A DNA stretch of 7,920 nucleotides from an uncultured Anaerolineae bacterium (lineage in GTDB: Bacteria; Chloroflexota; Anaerolineae; B4-G1; DUEL01), in contig CALDFY010000175.1 in NCBI GenBank assembly GCA_937942115.1, positions 1-7,920 on the forward strand. The letters are read 5' to 3'. Positions 4,843-7,920 of this stretch are shown here, one piece after another. The translations under genes were made by a program, and so were the position numbers. Every line of letters starts with the position of its first letter. Within the stretch, counting starts at the first letter, position 1. The notes under the pieces were generated by a model. The model did not search any database. It saw nothing but the letters and a program-made list of their open reading frames with translations, and had not been told where the DNA came from.

Positions 4843-6180
4843 ATGGTAGAGCAGGCGGTGTTGTTTGAGGTAGAGGCAGGTCACTGGGCACCAAAGGGAG
4901 CAGAGTATCGGGGAGCCGAAGCCCTGCGGTTGGAGCGGAAATATACCCCCCGGATGCGGGAAGACCTCCGTATGGGCCATCTGGTCTCCTACGTAGGTAA
5001 TAAGGGTGTCCCCTTGCTCCGCCTGTACCGCTACAAAGAGGCCTTTGCGTTCCGTTTTGTGGACGAGTGGCTGGACCGCTTCGGAGTCAATCAGGACGAT
5101 ACCGTCTTTGACCCCTTCTGTGGAATGGGCACCACGCTGCTGGCGGCGTCCTGCCGGGGGGTACCCGCCATCGGCACCGACCGTCTGCCGGTGGCGGTTT
5201 TCATCGCCCGAACCCTGCCGCTGTTCTTTCAGGTCCGGCCGGGAGAACTGACCGGTATCTTTGAGCACCTGCGGCGCATCGTCCCCTCTGCTGAGCCGGC
5301 CCCCGTTGCGGCGGACGTGGCGATTATGGGCGTTGCGTTCCCCGCCGAGACCCTGACCACACTGCGCCGCTGGAAGGCGGCCATTGACGGCCTGGAATCG
5401 CCGTTTCGGGACATTTTCCTGCTCCTCTTTTTATCGGTCCTGGAACCCTGCAGTTACACTTCCAAAGATGGCCAGTTTCTGCGACTGAAACGGGACAAGC
5501 GGCTGGCAAACCCGGAGGAGGCGCTGGCAGGAAAGGTACGGGAAGCCGAAACGGACATCCATTGGATTCGGGAATTGGGCTGGGACGATGCCTTTCTGCC
5601 TTTCCGGGTCGTCCTCGGCGACACCCGGCGGCTGGACGACGTGCCCTTTGAGCGGCCCCCGACGGTCATCATCACCTCTCCGCCCTACGCCAACCGGTAC
5701 GACTACACCCGCACTTACTCCCTGGAACTCTGCTTCCACTTCGTCCGAAACTTCGCCGAACTGAGAGAACTGCGGCACAGCCTGCTCCGCTCCCACATTG
5801 AGGCCCGACTGGCACCCGCCGAAGAGGCACCGCACCCGGCGGTGCAGGAACTGGTGGACTTTCTGCGCTCGCGTGGTAAAGTCCTGAATAACCCCCGAAT
5901 CCCGGACATGCTGACCGCCTACTTCGTGGACATGCAGAAGGCCATCCGGGAATGGGGGCGGGTGCTGGCCCCCTCGGCGCGAGTGGCCATGGTTGTGGAC
6001 AACGTGCGCTTTGAAGGCCAGATGCTACCGGTGGACCTGATTCTCTCCGAAATGGCGGAGGAGGAAGGCTTCACAGTGGAGGAAATCGTCGTCGCCCGTT
6101 ATAAAGGGAACAGTTCCCAGCAAATGGGCCGCTATGGGCGCGTCCCGGTCCGGGAGAGCATTGTCGTCTGGAGGAAATGA
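4843..6180 (+). CDS. Type II DNA methyltransferase, SPPY type (likely N4-cytosine)
   Basis: This protein should transfer a methyl group from S-adenosylmethionine to an exocyclic amino group of DNA, protecting sites cut by the nuclease encoded 3 nt downstream. It has 445 residues. The AdoMet-binding motif I is DPFCGMGTTLLAA (90-102), followed by an acidic strand end GTD (111-113). The catalytic motif IV is TSPPYANRYDYTRTYSLEL (278-296). SPPY is the form typical of N4-cytosine enzymes, whereas N6-adenine enzymes usually carry DPPY or NPPY, so m4C is favoured but not proven. Motif I precedes motif IV, with about 180 residues between them that may hold target recognition. VAMVVDN (381-387) and the C-terminal VRESIVVWRK look like late core strands. 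ATG 4843 is chosen because the open frame upstream runs only through mobile element B. Sampled lines have lower GC than the liv genes, which fits horizontal acquisition. The recognition sequence is unknown. Confidence 0.85.
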   Translation: MVEQAVLFEVEAGHWAPKGAEYRGAEALRLERKYTPRMREDLRMGHLVSYVGNKGVPLLRLYRYKEAFAFRFVDEWLDRFGVNQDDTVFDPFCGMGTTLLAASCRGVPAIGTDRLPVAVFIARTLPLFFQVRPGELTGIFEHLRRIVPSAEPAPVAADVAIMGVAFPAETLTTLRRWKAAIDGLESPFRDIFLLLFLSVLEPCSYTSKDGQFLRLKRDKRLANPEEALAGKVREAETDIHWIRELGWDDAFLPFRVVLGDTRRLDDVPFERPPTVIITSPPYANRYDYTRTYSLELCFHFVRNFAELRELRHSLLRSHIEARLAPAEEAPHPAVQELVDFLRSRGKVLNNPRIPDMLTAYFVDMQKAIREWGRVLAPSARVAMVVDNVRFEGQMLPVDLILSEMAEEEGFTVEEIVVARYKGNSSQQMGRYGRVPVRESIVVWRK

Positions 6181-6183
6181 GGG

Positions 6184-7119
6184 ATGAATCGGGATTCCTC
6201 TCACCAGACCTGGTTCCTGGACCAACTCACCAAGAGCGAGTTCTTTCACCAGAAACTGCACGAGTGGAAGATGCTTTCGGTCGCCGAGGCAATTGAGGCA
6301 TTCAGAGGAGAAACCCTGGAATGGAGCCTTCCGGACCTGAGCATTTCTCAATCCGCCTGGAACAGGGTGATTCATAGAGGGATCAAACCGGTCACCGTTT
6401 TTGCCCATCCGGAAGTCCTGATGAGCATACCGGGCTCCACCGGCTATTACCGAATGCTCTCTATGGTCTCCCAGAAGTCTATGGCTCGGGTGGGCCTGGG
6501 CGTGAACGCCTACGAGAGAGGCACATCGGTGCCAGACCGGGCGACTGCCGAACAGATTGCCTGTCACTTGAATCAGATTATCAGTCGCCTGATAGAGTTT
6601 GACGAAGAGGTCAGCGCGCGGGAGTTTGACCTCTGGCGCGGCATGGCGGCGGGAACCCAGGCCCAGGGCTCCTGGCAAAATGCCAAAGGCGAACGGGCGG
6701 AGGCCCTGGTGAAAGGCTTGATCCAGCGCCGCTTGCGGGAGCGAAATTGGGTTGTTGCGGAGAGTGCAGATGGCAGGCAAATGGACCTCTCGGACGGTCG
6801 CCGGGTCACGTTTGGCGATGAACCCGACATTGCCTTCTACAAGGGAGGCCGGATTCGGGTGGCGGTGGAGGTCAAAGGTGGCATAGACCCGGCTGGTATT
6901 CTGGAGCGTTTGGGCGCCGCAATGAAGAGCCTGGCCCGTGCTCGGGAGGAGAACCCTACTGCCGTGACCATCCTGGTCGTTCACGAAACATCACTTACCG
7001 AGAGAGCCAGGGTGGACCTGGAACTCAATCGCCACACCATCACTCACTGGTTCACCGTGGAGAGCATTCTGACCGACGAGGCCACCCGGGCGGAGGTGTT
7101 TGAACTGATGAGCATTTAA
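6184..7119 (+). CDS. Type II restriction endonuclease, XcyI-like PD-(D/E)XK
   Basis: This is the probable cutting partner of the preceding methyltransferase. It has 311 residues. The C-terminal half carries a PD-(D/E)XK nuclease core: a helix with GERAEALVKGLI (169-180; E173 a candidate core Glu), EPDIAFY (213-219; catalytic Asp D215) and VAVEVKGG (226-233; E229 and K231). GGIDPAGILERLGAAMKSL (232-250) follows. From memory, this EPD...EVKGGIDPAG..ER.GA..KS pattern is that of XcyI-family enzymes, which cut CCCGGG in the founding case. I could not run a search, so the family call is moderate and the recognition site is not transferable. The N-terminal half (1-150) is helical and of unclear role. 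ATG 6184 has GGAGG at 6170-6174 with 9 nt spacing, inside the end of the methyltransferase gene. No controller (C) protein gene is visible. GC is about 52-55% in two lines counted near its start, lower than in livM. Confidence 0.75.
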   Translation: MNRDSSHQTWFLDQLTKSEFFHQKLHEWKMLSVAEAIEAFRGETLEWSLPDLSISQSAWNRVIHRGIKPVTVFAHPEVLMSIPGSTGYYRMLSMVSQKSMARVGLGVNAYERGTSVPDRATAEQIACHLNQIISRLIEFDEEVSAREFDLWRGMAAGTQAQGSWQNAKGERAEALVKGLIQRRLRERNWVVAESADGRQMDLSDGRRVTFGDEPDIAFYKGGRIRVAVEVKGGIDPAGILERLGAAMKSLARAREENPTAVTILVVHETSLTERARVDLELNRHTITHWFTVESILTDEATRAEVFELMSI

Positions 7120-7159
7120 ACCAACGGCACTTCCCCTCGGTTCGTGCCTGACTACAAAC

Positions 7160-7186
7160 AACACGGAATACACAACACGCAATACA
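7160..7186 (+). repeat. 7-bp tandem array before zinc-ribbon gene
   Basis: Four heptamers follow each other without a gap up to the next start codon: AACACGG, AATACAC, AACACGC, AATACA(A), consensus AAYACRS-like. The last unit shares its final A with ATG 7187. This array replaces any Shine-Dalgarno sequence. Confidence 0.7.
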
Positions 7187-7705
7187 ATGAGCGAACCCTT
7201 ACGCTGCATCAACCATCCAAACGTAGAAACCTACCTGCGCTGCGCCCGGTGTGGAGCGCCCATTTGCTCCCGCTGCGCCGTGCCGATAGAGGTGGGCTAC
7301 ATCTGTCCCGCCTGCCGCAGCCGCCGGCAGCAGGTCTTCTATGCCGACTTCCGCCCGGTCTACTACCTGGTCGCGGCGGCGGTCGCACTGCCCCTGGCCT
7401 TCATCGCCGGCTGGATCATTCCCGCCTCCGGCTGGCTGGCCGTCTTCCTGGGCCCCCTGGCCGGAACGGGAATCGCCGAGGCGGTTCGCTGGGCCATCCG
7501 GCGTCGCAGAGGCCGCTACACCTGGCTGGTCGTCTCCGCCTGCATCATCGTCGGCGCCCTGCCCTGGGCCCTGGCCTTCCTTCTTCCCACCCTGGACGCC
7601 TCCTTCACCGCCACGTCCCTCACCGGCATCGCCTGGCCCCTCCTCTGGAGCGGGGTCTACCTGGTCACTGCCATCGGCGCCGCCATTGCCCGGCTGCGGG
7701 TATGA
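7187..7705 (+). CDS. B-box-like zinc-ribbon membrane protein
   Basis: This is a 172-residue protein of unknown function. The N-terminal 43 residues hold an eight-ligand metal pattern: C7-x2-H10, C19-x2-C22, C27-x2-C30 and C40-x2-C43. Words such as CINHPNVETYLRCARCGAPIC resemble B-box-type zinc fingers found in many bacterial membrane proteins. The rest is membrane-embedded, with hydrophobic stretches near 58-79, 82-97, 112-133 and 146-167 and a basic loop RRRRGR at 105-110 consistent with a cytoplasmic position. A role in protein-protein contact at the membrane is possible but inferred only from architecture. The start is set by the position of the first Cys pair and by the lack of an in-frame ATG, GTG or TTG just upstream. 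No ribosome binding site is present; a heptamer array occupies that place. It is separated from the restriction gene by 67 nt and may be an independent unit. Confidence 0.8.
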   Translation: MSEPLRCINHPNVETYLRCARCGAPICSRCAVPIEVGYICPACRSRRQQVFYADFRPVYYLVAAAVALPLAFIAGWIIPASGWLAVFLGPLAGTGIAEAVRWAIRRRRGRYTWLVVSACIIVGALPWALAFLLPTLDASFTATSLTGIAWPLLWSGVYLVTAIGAAIARLRV

Positions 7706-7752
7706 CCACAGACCGTAGACCATAGACGACAGACCACAGACGACGGACCACC
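7704..7752 (+). repeat. 7-bp tandem array, seven units
   Basis: Seven contiguous heptamers: GACCACA, GACCGTA, GACCATA, GACGACA, GACCACA, GACGACG, GACCACC. All share GAC at positions 1-3, with variation mainly at positions 4 to 7. The array begins inside the TGA stop of the zinc-ribbon gene (7703-7705). It is degenerate, so it is not a young slippage microsatellite. Confidence 0.85.
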
Positions 7753-7758
7753 AGCACC

Positions 7759-7772
7759 GTTAATTGTTAATC
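7759..7772 (+). repeat. Two GTTAATY heptamers
   Basis: GTTAATT (7759-7765) is followed directly by GTTAATC (7766-7772). It is a third heptamer word within 120 nt after the zinc-ribbon array. Only two units are present, so the evidence is modest. Confidence 0.45.
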
Positions 7773-7789
7773 GCAACTACCTACGCCAG

Positions 7790-7802
7790 GGGCTAAAAGC
7801 CC
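7790..7802. repeat. Small palindrome GGGCT-AAA-AGCCC
   Basis: This is a perfect 5-bp stem with a three-base loop, immediately before the left edge of element C. Similar GGGCTAAAGCCC-type words are common intergenic repeats in several phyla; that comparison is from memory. Confidence 0.5.
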
Positions 7803-7920
7803 AATGGCACTAACTTTTTCGGCGCGTTTGCCTCACCCCTCCCCCGGCCCCTCCCCTCTCCCGAACTTCGTTCAGGAGAGGGAGGGGAGAGAGGAGGGGT
7901 TTTGCGGCGGCCGAAGGCCG
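7803..7920. repeat. Dispersed repeat element C, cut by window end
   Basis: The left edge CAATGGCACTAACTTTTTC... (from about 7802) resembles the left edges of elements A and B. The C-rich stretch 7831-7862 and its G-rich complement form a long hairpin. The last 13 bases, CGGCC-GAA-GGCCG (7908-7920), are a small hairpin whose core GGCCGAAGGCC is the reverse complement of the end of block 1, suggesting that block 1 continues beyond the window in the opposite orientation. No gene is visible from 7706 to 7920. Confidence 0.55.
7836..7903 (+). terminator. Long hairpin with short T-run, possible terminator
   Basis: GAAC (7863-7866) pairs with GTTC (7870-7873) around a TTC loop. The stem continues through CCCCTCCCCTCTCC (7848-7861) against GGAGAGGGAGGGG (7875-7887) with one mismatch and one bulge. 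An outer segment CCCCTCC (7836-7842) can pair with GGAGGGG (7893-7899), followed directly by TTTT (7900-7903). It could end transcripts coming from the zinc-ribbon gene 130 nt upstream. It is also part of a dispersed repeat, so a terminator role is uncertain. Confidence 0.4.

Noticed and set aside
7129..7149. GGCAC...GTGCC as a terminator after the restriction gene
   Set aside because: A five-base-pair stem with a long loop and no T-run does not support a terminator call.

Overview
The window looks like chromosomal DNA of a GC-rich, probably thermophilic or sediment-type bacterium. Chloroflexota (Anaerolineae-like) is my best guess. The reasons are the protein style, tightly packed + strand genes with strong GGAGG-type ribosome binding sites, and intergenic spaces crowded with dispersed hairpin repeats and 7-bp tandem repeats. 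This assignment is inference; there is no rRNA or marker gene here. All supported genes are on the + strand.

Layout. (1) 1-522: the 3' end of a Glu/Arg/Gln-rich coiled-coil gene. (2) 523-1082: a 560-bp gene-free stretch holding a dispersed repeat (element A, about 624-882), a G-run tract able to form a G-quadruplex (922-954), and the livH ribosome binding site. (3) 1083-4544: a compact four-gene operon, livH-livM-livG-livF, encoding the two permeases and two ATPases of a branched-chain/hydrophobic amino acid ABC importer. No substrate-binding protein gene is in view. (4) 4551-4817: a second repeat (element B) with perfect 7-bp terminal inverted repeats and perfect 11-bp flanking direct repeats, as expected of a MITE insertion. 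(5) 4843-7119: a two-gene type II restriction-modification cassette, an amino-methyltransferase of the SPPY type followed 3 nt later by a PD-(D/E)XK endonuclease resembling the XcyI family. (6) 7187-7705: a small B-box-like zinc-ribbon protein with several membrane segments. It is preceded and followed by different 7-bp tandem arrays. (7) 7753-7920: intergenic repeats, including the start of a third related element (C) that runs off the window.

How the parts work together. LivH and LivM form the membrane channel and LivG and LivF the ATPase pair. The binding protein must be encoded elsewhere. The methyltransferase should protect the host from the downstream nuclease. Removing element B and one copy of its 11-bp repeat leaves the methyltransferase start about 20 nt after the livF stop. 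The restriction-modification cassette therefore probably sat directly behind the liv operon before the element inserted. The element leaves an open frame upstream of the methyltransferase, so automatic annotation is likely to overextend that gene.

The most interesting items are the cleanly delimited MITE with its reconstructable empty site, the restriction-modification pair, and the heptamer arrays around the zinc-ribbon gene. I see no CRISPR array, tRNA, rRNA or transposase gene.
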